A stretch of 43,832 nt of DNA from Streptomyces sp. ISL-36 (GTDB lineage: Bacteria > Actinomycetota > Actinomycetes > Streptomycetales > Streptomycetaceae), in the NCBI RefSeq assembly GCF_018614205.1, contig NZ_JAGGOS010000065.1, positions 1 to 43,832 on the forward strand. Reading direction: 5' to 3'. A program made the position numbers and the translations under genes. The notes under the pieces are model-generated. The model searched no databases and was not told the DNA's origin. It saw nothing but the letters and a program-made list of their open reading frames with translations. This document shows, one piece after another, positions 19,696 to 27,169 of this stretch; the stretch's first letter is position 1, and each line of letters starts with the position of its first letter.

Positions 19696-19976
19696 CGGCG
19701 ACTTCCTCCGGCGGACTGCTTCGTTTCCGTCCGGAGGGACGAGAGCGCCGTGCTGCGCGGCTCCCGCGGTACCACCCTCCTTGGCCCCGGGCGTGTGCCC
19801 GTGGCCCCCTCATTGGGGTCGCGATGCCGGGTCTAATGGCCGCGGACTATGCCCGCGGCGTTCTTCCGGCGGCTCCGGGGTGATGCTTCACATCGGGCTC
19901 GCCCCCGGGCTCTCACCGTCCCCGGGTCGCTCATGGCTGCGTACGACGCTACTCGTCCCCATCCAAGCCTTTCGCT
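19696..19976 (-). promoter_or_regulatory. T-box riboswitch leader of ileS (translational type)
   Basis: The T-box sequence AGGGTGGTACCGCGG lies at 19764-19778 (- strand). Stem I contains GAGAGC...TGAAGC followed by AUC (19882-19884), an isoleucine specifier codon. Downstream, GGAGGG (19775-19780) can pair with CCCTCC (19733-19738) in the antisequestrator. The same CCTCC (19733-19737) can instead pair with the ribosome-binding GGAGG (19705-19709). No U-rich terminator is present, so uncharged tRNA-Ile should control translation rather than transcription. ileS T-boxes of this kind are established in Actinobacteria. Confidence 0.9.
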
Positions 19977-19982
19977 CCGCCC

Positions 19983-20011
19983 AGTGTACGGGGCGGGGAG
20001 CGGGTCGGCAG
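19983..20011 (-). promoter_or_regulatory. Candidate ileS promoter
   Basis: On the - strand, CTGCCG (20006-20011), 17 nt spacer, TACACT (19983-19988). The start would fall near 19976, just upstream of T-box stem I, giving a leader of about 280 nt. Confidence 0.55.
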
Positions 20012-20184
20012 ACCGCTTTTCGGGGGGCGGGCGGGGACGGCGGACGTGACCCGAATGGCCATACGGGCGCGATCGGACTTCGGACGGGCTCGGCGGGGCG
20101 GATTACGGGGCGGGGAGCTGGGCACAACGGAGGCAGGCTCGCCTTGCCGGGGGCATGGGCGGGTGCGAACGGCGGCGTGCCCCG

Positions 20185-20213
20185 TTGCCGCGGGCCTTGG
20201 GCCGATTTATCGT
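20185..20213 (+). promoter_or_regulatory. Candidate promoter of the DksA-like gene
   Basis: TTGCCG (20185-20190), 17 nt spacer, TATCGT (20208-20213). The predicted start is near 20220, with a leader of about 40 nt. The rest of 20012-20184 shows no recognisable feature. Confidence 0.55.
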
Positions 20214-20261
20214 CCCAGCACGATTCGCGAGCAAGATCACAAAATGTGAAGGGGCCGCGAC

Positions 20262-21422
20262 ATGGTGGCGAAGAAGACCGCCGCGAAGAAGGCTCCGGCC
20301 GCCGGTTCCACCGGCAAGGGCGGGTCCGCCAAGGACGTGGCCGGCAAGAAGACGACGGTCGCGAAGAGGGCGGGTACGGCGGCGGCCCCGGCACGCAAGA
20401 GCACGGCAACGAAGATCACGGCAACGAAGAGCACGGCGAAGAGCACGACAACGAAGGGCACGGCGAAGAGCACGACAACGAAGGGCGCGGCGGCGACCAG
20501 CACGTCGGAGGCCGGCACGTCGGCGAGGAGAGCGGCGGCGAAGAGTACGGCCGGGAGCGCGGCGAAGGAGCCGGCCGCGAAGAAGGCGCCCGCGGGCAAG
20601 AAGGCCGCCGCCGGCAAGGCTCCCGCCAAGAAGGCACCGGCGGCGAAGAAGCAATCGGCGGCGAAGAAGGCGCCGGCCGGGAAGGAACCGGCCGCCAAGA
20701 AGGAACCGGCAGAGAAGGCGACCCCCGCCGGGAAGGTCGCCGTGAAGAAAGCCCCGGCGGGGAAAGCCGCGGCGAAGAAAACCCCGGCGAAGAAAGCCGT
20801 GGTGAAGAAAGCCCCGGCGGAGAAGGCCCCGGCGAAGAAAGCCGCGGTGAAGAAAGCCGTAGCCGCGAAGGCGGCCGCGGTTCCGGCCAAGAAGGCCACA
20901 GTCGAGAAGAAGGCCGCTTCCGCGGCGCAGGTGGAGCAGACAGGAGCCATGACGGTGGCAGCGAAGAAGACCGCGGGTGGCGTCACGACGGCCGAGGAAG
21001 AGGTCGCGGTTCCTCCGGCCCGTGCCGGAGACCTCGCCGTGCGCCCCGGCGAGGACCCCTGGACCCCGGAGGAGGTCGCCGAGGCGCGCGCCGGGCTGGA
21101 GAGCGAGGTGGTCAGGCTCCGGGCCGAGCTGCTCCACTCCCAGGAGGAGCTGACCGGTCTGATGCGGGACCCCGGGGACGGCGCGGGGCACGACGAGGCC
21201 GACACCGGCACCAAGAACATCACCCGTGAGCACGAGCTGGCCCTGGCCGCCAACGCCCGCGAGATGCTGGAGCAGACCGAGCACGCCCTGGAGCGGCTGG
21301 ACGCGGGCACGTACGGCCTCTGCGAGGTCTGCGGCAAGCCCATCGGCAAGGCGCGCATGCAGGCGTTCCCGCGGGCCACACTGTGCGTCGAGGACAAGCA
21401 GAAGCAGGAGCGTCGCGGCTGA
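20262..21422 (+). CDS. Lysine/alanine/proline-rich protein with DksA/TraR zinc-finger domain
   Basis: The 386-aa product has two parts. Residues 1 to about 240 are a low-complexity Lys/Ala/Pro/Thr tail built from KKAP/AAKK-type repeats, like histone H1 tails, and should bind DNA or RNA electrostatically. Residues about 255-386 form a coiled hairpin and a DksA/TraR finger (YGLCEVCGKPIGKARM). The finger has C354, C357 and C375, but D378 stands where the fourth cysteine of classic DksA would be. A nucleoid-associated or RNA-polymerase-secondary-channel role is plausible but unproven. GC-rich lysine codons make the strand strongly AAG-biased. Confidence 0.85.
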   Translation: MVAKKTAAKKAPAAGSTGKGGSAKDVAGKKTTVAKRAGTAAAPARKSTATKITATKSTAKSTTTKGTAKSTTTKGAAATSTSEAGTSARRAAAKSTAGSAAKEPAAKKAPAGKKAAAGKAPAKKAPAAKKQSAAKKAPAGKEPAAKKEPAEKATPAGKVAVKKAPAGKAAAKKTPAKKAVVKKAPAEKAPAKKAAVKKAVAAKAAAVPAKKATVEKKAASAAQVEQTGAMTVAAKKTAGGVTTAEEEVAVPPARAGDLAVRPGEDPWTPEEVAEARAGLESEVVRLRAELLHSQEELTGLMRDPGDGAGHDEADTGTKNITREHELALAANAREMLEQTEHALERLDAGTYGLCEVCGKPIGKARMQAFPRATLCVEDKQKQERRG

Positions 21423-21441
21423 GAGCCCCGCCCCGGTCCCT

Positions 21442-21471
21442 GACGGTGCCGTACAGGTGTGCCGTACCCTC
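21442..21471 (+). promoter_or_regulatory. Candidate lspA promoter
   Basis: TGACGG (21442-21447), 18 nt spacer, TACCCT (21466-21471). A start near 21478 leaves about 28 nt before GTG 21507, including a GAGGGA ribosome-binding site. Confidence 0.4.
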
Positions 21472-21506
21472 GTGCTCAGTCAGGCACCTAGCGTTGAGGG
21501 ACTCAC

Positions 21507-22073
21507 GTGACAGAGGCGGAGCGCATCATCGGTACGCCCGATTCAGAGGGGGCCGACGAGGCCGCCGCACCGGCCGAGCGGCCGAAGGGGAAGCGCAAGA
21601 TCCTCGCGCTTCTCCTCGTGGCGCTGTTCGCGTACCTGCTCGACCTCGGCAGCAAGATGCTCGTGGTCGCCAAGCTGGAGGGCCACGAGCCGATCGAGGT
21701 CGTCGGGGACCTGCTGAGGTTCCACGCGATCCGGAACCCGGGCGCCGCCTTCGGCATGGGCGAGGCGTTCACGATCATCTTCACCTGTATCGCGGCGACG
21801 GTGATCGTCGTGATCGTGCGGCTGGCGCGCAAGCTCTACAGCACGTCGTGGGCGATCGCGCTCGGGCTGCTGCTCGGCGGTGCGCTGGGCAACCTCACCG
21901 ACCGGATCTTCCGCTCGCCGGGCGTCTTCGAGGGAGCGGTCGTCGACTTCATCGCCCCCGCGCACTTCGCCGTCTTCAACCTCGCCGACTCGGCGATCGT
22001 CTGCGGCGGCTTCCTGATCGTGATCCTGTCCTTCCGCGGCCTGGACCCGGACGGAACCGTCCACAAGGACTGA
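21507..22073 (+). CDS. lspA: Lipoprotein signal peptidase (signal peptidase II)
   Basis: This membrane aspartyl protease cleaves the signal peptide of diacylglyceryl-modified prolipoproteins. The 188-aa protein has an acidic/polar N-terminal extension (about 1-30) and four membrane helices. Family motifs are N77-P-G-A-A-F-G, G-N129-L-T-D132-R and F-N-L-A-D161-S. D132 and D161 are the expected catalytic pair. GTG 21507 is chosen for its ribosome-binding site. rluD follows 41 nt downstream, a common lspA-rluD pairing. Confidence 0.95.
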   Translation: MTEAERIIGTPDSEGADEAAAPAERPKGKRKILALLLVALFAYLLDLGSKMLVVAKLEGHEPIEVVGDLLRFHAIRNPGAAFGMGEAFTIIFTCIAATVIVVIVRLARKLYSTSWAIALGLLLGGALGNLTDRIFRSPGVFEGAVVDFIAPAHFAVFNLADSAIVCGGFLIVILSFRGLDPDGTVHKD

Positions 22074-22102
22074 GCGCGGGACGTGGTGTCCGCGGCACAA
22101 GG

Positions 22103-22117
22103 CATACTCGACGGGTG
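22103..22117 (+). promoter_or_regulatory. Candidate leaderless promoter of rluD
   Basis: CATACT (22103-22108) sits 6 nt before GTG 22115 and no Shine-Dalgarno sequence is visible. No convincing -35 box is seen. Confidence 0.3.
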
Positions 22118-23056
22118 AGTACGAGTCCCGAGATCCGCACGCTGCCCGTTCCCGACGGCCTGGAGGGCGAGCGCGTCGACGCCGCCATCGCCCGTATGTT
22201 CGGGTTTTCCCGCACCAAGGCCGCCGAGCTGGCCGCCTCCGGGAAGGTCCAGGTCGACGGCGCCGTCGTCGGCAAGTCCGAGCGGGTCAGCGGTGGCGCT
22301 TGGCTCGAGGTCGAGATGCCCGGCGCCCCGGCGCCGGTGCAGATCGTCGCCGAGCCCGTCGAGGGCATGGAGATCGTCCACGACGACGACGACATCGTCG
22401 TGATCATGAAGCCGGTCGGTGTGGCCGCGCACCCCAGCCCCGGCTGGACCGGCACCACCGTCATCGGTGGCCTCGCCGCCGCCGGGTACCGCATCTCCAC
22501 CTCAGGCGCCGCCGAGCGTCAGGGCATCGTCCACCGCCTGGACGTCGGCACGTCCGGGCTGATGGTCGTCGCCAAGTCGGAGCGGGCGTACACCCTGCTC
22601 AAGGCGCAGTTCAAGGAGCGGGTGGTCGACAAGCGCTACCACGCGCTGGTGCAGGGACACCCCGATCCGATGAGCGGCACGATCGACGCACCGATCGGGC
22701 GCCACCCCCAGCACGACTACAAGTGGGCCGTGACGGCCGAGGGCAAGCCCTCGGTGACGCACTACGACCTCATCGAGGCGTACCGGGCGGCCTCGCTGCT
22801 CGACATCAAGCTGGAGACCGGCCGTACGCACCAGATCCGGGTGCACATGTCGGCCCACCGCCACCCCTGCGTCGGCGACCTCACGTACGGGGCCGACCCG
22901 ACCATGGCGAAGCGGCTGGGGCTGACCCGGCAGTGGCTGCACGCGGTCCGGCTCGGCTTCGAGCACCCCTCGGACGGGCAGTGGGTCGAGTTCGAGAGCA
23001 CCTACCCGGCGGACCTGCGGAACGCGCTGGACAGGATCGCGGCGGAGAGCGAATGA
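22115..23056 (+). CDS. rluD: RluD-type 23S rRNA pseudouridine synthase
   Basis: This enzyme isomerises uridines to pseudouridine in large-subunit rRNA. From GTG 22115 the protein is 313 aa. It has an N-terminal S4 RNA-binding domain (about 20-80) and an RsuA/RluA catalytic domain. The motif H-R-L-D143-VGTSGLMVVAK carries the catalytic aspartate, and ETGRTHQIRVH is the second conserved block. The upstream open frame overlaps lspA and is not family-like. The TGA overlaps the ATG of the next gene (ATGA). RluD is the best-fitting paralogue, although RluC/RluA-type target sites cannot be excluded. Confidence 0.9.
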   Translation: MSTSPEIRTLPVPDGLEGERVDAAIARMFGFSRTKAAELAASGKVQVDGAVVGKSERVSGGAWLEVEMPGAPAPVQIVAEPVEGMEIVHDDDDIVVIMKPVGVAAHPSPGWTGTTVIGGLAAAGYRISTSGAAERQGIVHRLDVGTSGLMVVAKSERAYTLLKAQFKERVVDKRYHALVQGHPDPMSGTIDAPIGRHPQHDYKWAVTAEGKPSVTHYDLIEAYRAASLLDIKLETGRTHQIRVHMSAHRHPCVGDLTYGADPTMAKRLGLTRQWLHAVRLGFEHPSDGQWVEFESTYPADLRNALDRIAAESE

Positions 23057-23520
23057 GCACCGGGTTCTCGGTACGGGAGGCGGTGGGCCCCGAGGACCGC
23101 GAGGCGTGCTTCGCGGTCCGCAGGGATGTCTTCGTGGTCGAGCAGCGGGTCCCGCAGGAGATCGAGTACGACCGGTACGACGAGACGGCCGTGCACGTGC
23201 TGGCCGTCCGTGAGGACGGGCTGCCGCTCGGCACGGGCCGGCTCCTGCACGGCGCGGACGCGGCCGGCAAGACCGGCGGTGACGAGTCGGTGGGTTCGCT
23301 GGGACGGCTCGCCGTCGCCAAGGCTGCGCGCGGGCTCGGCGTCGGCGTGGCGCTCGTCCGCGCCATCGAGGACGCGGCCCGCGAGCGCGGCCTGAAGGCC
23401 GTGGACCTGCACGCCCAGACCCATGCCCTCGGCTTCTACGAACGCCTCGGCTACGAGGCGTACGGCCCGGAGTTCCCGGACGCGGGGATCCCGCACCGCG
23501 CCATGCGCCGCATGCTCTAG
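23053..23520 (+). CDS. GNAT-family N-acetyltransferase
   Basis: This 155-aa single-domain acetyltransferase uses acetyl-CoA. ATG 23053 overlaps the rluD stop, so the two are translationally coupled. The N-terminal part (VFVVEQRVPQEIEYD) is typical of the ElaA/YjcF-type subgroup. The acetyl-CoA loop is GRLAVAKAARGLGVG. The C-terminal FYERLGYEAYG...AGIPHRAM is also diagnostic. The acceptor substrate is unknown. Confidence 0.88.
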   Translation: MSTGFSVREAVGPEDREACFAVRRDVFVVEQRVPQEIEYDRYDETAVHVLAVREDGLPLGTGRLLHGADAAGKTGGDESVGSLGRLAVAKAARGLGVGVALVRAIEDAARERGLKAVDLHAQTHALGFYERLGYEAYGPEFPDAGIPHRAMRRML

Positions 23521-23620
23521 GGGTCTCGCCGATCGCGCCGGGGTCGTGCTTCCCGATCCGGCCTGATCGACAAGGCACCCCCACGAGTCCCGTGCCCCTG
23601 CTGCACGGCATGGCACGGCA

Positions 23621-23638
23621 CGCCGCTCGCGAGCGGCG
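23621..23638. repeat. Perfect 18-bp palindrome upstream of the antiporter gene
   Basis: CGCCGCTCG and CGAGCGGCG abut with no loop. It lies about 100 nt after the GNAT stop and 88 nt before the antiporter start. It could be an operator or part of a transcript-end structure. Confidence 0.5.
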
Positions 23639-23726
23639 CCGCACGGCGGTTCGGTCCGATTCGCCCCGGCGTGGCAGGGTTGAGGCCCGACCGTCGACCG
23701 TGCCGCGAGGCCGGAAGGGCACACCA

Positions 23727-25313
23727 GTGGATCAATTGGCCCTGCTGTTCCTGCTGTTGCTCGGCGCGCTGCTCACCGTGCCGCTCGGGGACCGGCTCGG
23801 GCTGCCGGCTCCGGTGCTCATGACCCTCATCGGGATCGTGCTGGCGTTCCTGCCCTTCGTACCCAACGTCCAGATCCCGCCCGAGTACATCCTTCCGCTC
23901 GTCCTCCCGCCGCTCCTCTACGCCTCCGTGCAGCGCACGTCCTGGCGCCAGTTCGCGGCCAACAGGCGGCCCATCTTCCTGCTCGCCGTCGCTCTCGTCT
24001 TCGTCACCACCGCGGCCGTCGCCGCCGTGGCGAACGCCCTCCTCCCCGGTCTCCCGATCGCCGCCGCCGTCGCGCTCGGCGCGCTCGTCGCGCCGCCCGA
24101 CCCGGTCGCCGCGACCGCCGTCGCCGGCTCCCTCGGGCTGCCGCGCCGCCTCGTCTCGATCCTGGAGGGCGAGGGCCTCTTCAACGACGTCACCGCGATC
24201 GTGCTCTACCACGTGGCGATCGGCGCGGCCGTCGGCGGCACCTTCTCCTGGGAGGGCGCGGGCGCCGAGCTGGTGCTCTCCGCCGTCGTGGCCGTCGCCG
24301 TGGGCCTCGCCCTCGGCTTGATCAGCAACAAGCTCATGGGCCTTCTCGGCGAGGCCACCCTGCAGACCGGTCTCACCCTGCTGGTGCCCTTCGTCGCCTA
24401 CGTCCTCGCCGAGGAGCTCCGCGGCTCCGGCGTCCTCGCGGTGCTCGTCGTCGCCCTCTACCTCGCCGAACACGCCCTCGACGCCGACGACGTCATGGGC
24501 CGGCTCGCCGGGCAGACCTTCTGGCAGATCGTCGACACCCTTGTCACCGGCATCGCCTTCGGGCTCATCGGACTCGAACTCCACAACGTCTTCGGCACCG
24601 CCGACGGCCGGATGGGCGAGATGCTCGGCTGGGGCGCGGCGGTGGTGGGCGTGGTCGTCGGCGTCCGGCTGCTGTGGCTGCTCCCCGCCACCTGGCTGGC
24701 GAAGCGGCTGCACACCGGCCGCGACTACGCCGAGGAGATCCCCATGAGCTGGCGGGAGACCGTCGTCATGTGGTGGTCCGGGATGCGCGGGGTGGCCTCG
24801 GTGGCGCTGGCGCTCGCCATCCCGCTGCGTACGGAGGACGGTTCCCCCTTCCCCGGCCGGGACGAGATCGTCTTCGTCGCCTTCTGCGTGATCATGGCCA
24901 CGCTGGTCTTCCAGGGCCTCACCCTGCCCTGGCTGGTGAAGCGGCTCGGCGTCCGCGCCGACGCGGACGCCGAGCGCGCCTTCGAACGCGATCTCGCCCT
25001 GCGCGCGGCGAAGGCGGCCAAGCGCAGGCTCAAGGAGATCGAGGACGTCGAGGAGCTGCCCGAGGAGGTCCAGGAGCGGCTGCTGCGCGGGGCCTTCGAC
25101 ATCGGTGCACGGATCAGTCCCGACATGCTGGACGAGGAGCGCAGAGCCGCGTTCGTCGAGCGGGCGGGGCGCTTCAAGGCCGTGCAGCGCATCCAGCGGG
25201 AGATGATGTCCGCCGCCCGGCACGAGGTGCTGGCGGCACGGAGCGAGCCGGGCGCCGACCCCGAGGTGGTCGACCGGGTGCTGCGGCACCTGGATGTCCG
25301 CAGCATGAGGTAA
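23727..25313 (+). CDS. CPA1-family Na+/H+ antiporter
   Basis: This monovalent cation/proton antiporter of the NhaP/NHE type handles pH and sodium homeostasis. From GTG 23727 the protein is 528 aa. About 12 membrane helices occupy residues 1-410, with PPDPVAATAVAG and EGEGLFNDVTAIV, the conserved ion-binding helices of CPA1. A charged cytoplasmic tail of about 115 residues follows. The earlier in-frame segment from about 23592 has no family similarity. The gene converges with mscS, with only 12 bp between stops and no terminator. Confidence 0.9.
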   Translation: MDQLALLFLLLLGALLTVPLGDRLGLPAPVLMTLIGIVLAFLPFVPNVQIPPEYILPLVLPPLLYASVQRTSWRQFAANRRPIFLLAVALVFVTTAAVAAVANALLPGLPIAAAVALGALVAPPDPVAATAVAGSLGLPRRLVSILEGEGLFNDVTAIVLYHVAIGAAVGGTFSWEGAGAELVLSAVVAVAVGLALGLISNKLMGLLGEATLQTGLTLLVPFVAYVLAEELRGSGVLAVLVVALYLAEHALDADDVMGRLAGQTFWQIVDTLVTGIAFGLIGLELHNVFGTADGRMGEMLGWGAAVVGVVVGVRLLWLLPATWLAKRLHTGRDYAEEIPMSWRETVVMWWSGMRGVASVALALAIPLRTEDGSPFPGRDEIVFVAFCVIMATLVFQGLTLPWLVKRLGVRADADAERAFERDLALRAAKAAKRRLKEIEDVEELPEEVQERLLRGAFDIGARISPDMLDEERRAAFVERAGRFKAVQRIQREMMSAARHEVLAARSEPGADPEVVDRVLRHLDVRSMR

Positions 25314-25325
25314 CCCGTGACCCCC

Positions 25326-26483
25326 TCAGCCGCGGCCGGTACGCGGCGGCTCGTCGCCGTCCGTCCGGTACCCGGCCGCGTTGTTGCTGTGCACCTCGGC
25401 GGCCCGCGGCGGCGGGGCGTCGAACCGGCTCCGGGAATCCCGCGGCACGGGGGCGGCGTCCGACACCGCGACCCGGGGAAGGGCGTGCGGATGCTCCTCG
25501 GCCAGCCAGGCCACGAGCTGCTCCCTGACCGTGCACCGCACGGTCCACACGTCGTCCGCGTCCTTCGCCGTGACCACGGCGCGCACCTGGATCGTGCTGG
25601 GCGTGGTGTCCGTGACGGCCAGGCTCCAGTCGCGGCCGTCCCAGGACGGACACTCCGCCAGGATCTCCTTGAGCTTGTCGCGCATCAAGGCGACCGGCGC
25701 CGAGTGGTTCAGGTGCAGGAAGACCGTGCCGGTCATCTGGGCGCCGCCGCGGGACCAGTTCTCGAAGGGCTTGCTGGTGAAGTACGAGACCGGCATCGTG
25801 ATGCGGCGCTCGTCCCAGGTCCGTACCGCGAGGAAGGTCAGGGTGACCTCCTCCACCACGCCCCACTCGCCGTCGACGACGACGGTGTCGCCGAGCCGCA
25901 CCATGTCGCCGAAGGCGATCTGGAACCCGGCGAAGAGATTGCCGAGGGTGGACTGGGCCGCGATGCCCGCGACGATCCCGATGATGCCCGCGGAGGCGAG
26001 CATCGAGGTGCCGACGGTGCGCAGGGCCGGGAAGGTCAGCAGCATGGCCGCCACCGCGACCACGGCGACGACCGCCGTCACGATCCGCATGATCAGGGTG
26101 ACCTGGGTGCGCACGCGGCGGACGCGGGCCGGGTCGCGGGTGGAGGAGGCGTACCGCGCGAAGCTCGACTCGACCACGGCCGCGGCGATGCGGGTCACCA
26201 GCCAGGCGCCGGAGCCGATGAGGACGAGCGAGAGGAACTGGCCTATTCCCGCCGCGTGGTCCTCGACGGTCCGCCACCGGGTCTCGCGGTAGGTGCCGCG
26301 CAGGACGGAGGTGAGCAGCACCGCCTGCAGGGGCAGCCGGCAGCGGCGCAGAAGTCCCCACAGCGGGGTGTCGTGGCGGTGGGCGTCGGCCCGGCGCAAC
26401 AGCACGTCGGCGGCCCAGCCGGCCACCAGGGTGAGCAGTACCGATCCGCCGACGACGAGCAGGGGTCGCAGCGCGCTGTCCAT
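25326..26483 (-). CDS. MscS-family mechanosensitive channel
   Basis: This small-conductance mechanosensitive channel relieves osmotic pressure. The 385-aa protein has about four N-terminal membrane helices, then the Gly/Ala-rich pore helix GIIGIVAGIAAQSTLGNL and the beta domain beginning FAGFQIAFGDMVRLGD. A cytoplasmic alpha/beta vestibule (about 275-340) follows, and the C-terminal tail (about 345-385) is polar and Pro/Arg-rich. ATG 26483 has a GGAGGCC site upstream. It is divergent from the DLH-like gene, 56 nt away. Confidence 0.9.
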   Translation of the reverse strand: MDSALRPLLVVGGSVLLTLVAGWAADVLLRRADAHRHDTPLWGLLRRCRLPLQAVLLTSVLRGTYRETRWRTVEDHAAGIGQFLSLVLIGSGAWLVTRIAAAVVESSFARYASSTRDPARVRRVRTQVTLIMRIVTAVVAVVAVAAMLLTFPALRTVGTSMLASAGIIGIVAGIAAQSTLGNLFAGFQIAFGDMVRLGDTVVVDGEWGVVEEVTLTFLAVRTWDERRITMPVSYFTSKPFENWSRGGAQMTGTVFLHLNHSAPVALMRDKLKEILAECPSWDGRDWSLAVTDTTPSTIQVRAVVTAKDADDVWTVRCTVREQLVAWLAEEHPHALPRVAVSDAAPVPRDSRSRFDAPPPRAAEVHSNNAAGYRTDGDEPPRTGRG

Positions 26484-26526
26484 GGACGTGAGGCCTCCGT
26501 GTCTCCGACTGGGTGAGCCCGGCTGG

Positions 26527-26542
26527 CAGGATGGTCCGCATG
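26527..26542 (+). promoter_or_regulatory. Candidate leaderless promoter of the DLH-like gene
   Basis: CAGGAT (26527-26532) is followed by exactly 7 nt and then ATG 26540. GGCAGGA might instead act as a weak ribosome-binding site. Confidence 0.35.
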
Positions 26543-27109
26543 GACATTATGCTTTTCCACTCGACCTACGGTCTGCGTCCGGCGGTGGAGGCCGCGGCCG
26601 AGCGGCTGCGGGACGCCGGGCACCAGGTTCGCGTGCCCGACCTCTTCGGGGGGCAAACCGCGGAGACGGTCGAGGAGGGGATGGAGCTCCAGAAGTCGAT
26701 CGGCAAGGAGGAGCTGCTGAAGCGGGCGGTCCTCGCCTCCGCGCCCTACTCGGAGCGCGGGCTCGTCTACGCCGGCTTCTCGTTCGGCGCCTCGGTCGCG
26801 CAGACCCTGGCCCTGGGTGACGAGAAGGCGCGCGGGCTGCTGCTGCTGCACGGCACCTCGGACATCGCCGAGAGCGCGTCGGTCGACGACCTTCCCGTAC
26901 AGCTGCACATCGCCGACCCGGACCCCTTCGAGTCGCACGACTGGCTGACGTCCTGGTATCTGCGGATGGGGAAGGCGGGGGCCGATGTGGAGGTCTACCG
27001 CTACCCGGGCGCGGGGCACCTGTACACCGACCCGGACCTGCCGGACTGGGACGAGGCCGCCGCCGAGCGGACCTGGTCGATCGCCCTGGGGTTCCTGGAG
27101 AGTCTGTAG
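26540..27109 (+). CDS. Dienelactone hydrolase-family alpha/beta hydrolase
   Basis: This small cytoplasmic alpha/beta hydrolase is 189 aa from ATG 26540. An ATG at 26531 would add three residues. The nucleophile elbow is G-F-S-F-G-A-S, so serine takes the place of the cysteine in classic dienelactone hydrolase. A C-terminal GAGHLYTD supplies the histidine, and HIADPDPFE a likely acid. The N-terminus DIMLFHSTYGLRP is DLH-like. The natural substrate is unknown. A strong hairpin just downstream separates it from the convergent protease gene. Confidence 0.85.
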   Translation: MDIMLFHSTYGLRPAVEAAAERLRDAGHQVRVPDLFGGQTAETVEEGMELQKSIGKEELLKRAVLASAPYSERGLVYAGFSFGASVAQTLALGDEKARGLLLLHGTSDIAESASVDDLPVQLHIADPDPFESHDWLTSWYLRMGKAGADVEVYRYPGAGHLYTDPDLPDWDEAAAERTWSIALGFLESL

Positions 27110-27116
27110 GACGCAC

Positions 27117-27154
27117 GGAAGGGCGCGGCGGGGGCTCTCCCGCCGCGCCCTTCC
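27117..27154. terminator. Bidirectional terminator between convergent genes
   Basis: A perfect 16-bp stem (27117-27132 with 27139-27154) has a 6-nt loop. It lies 7 nt after the DLH-like stop and 15 nt before the M43 stop, so it can serve both. Confidence 0.85.
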
Positions 27155-27169
27155 TCAGACGATCCGGTG

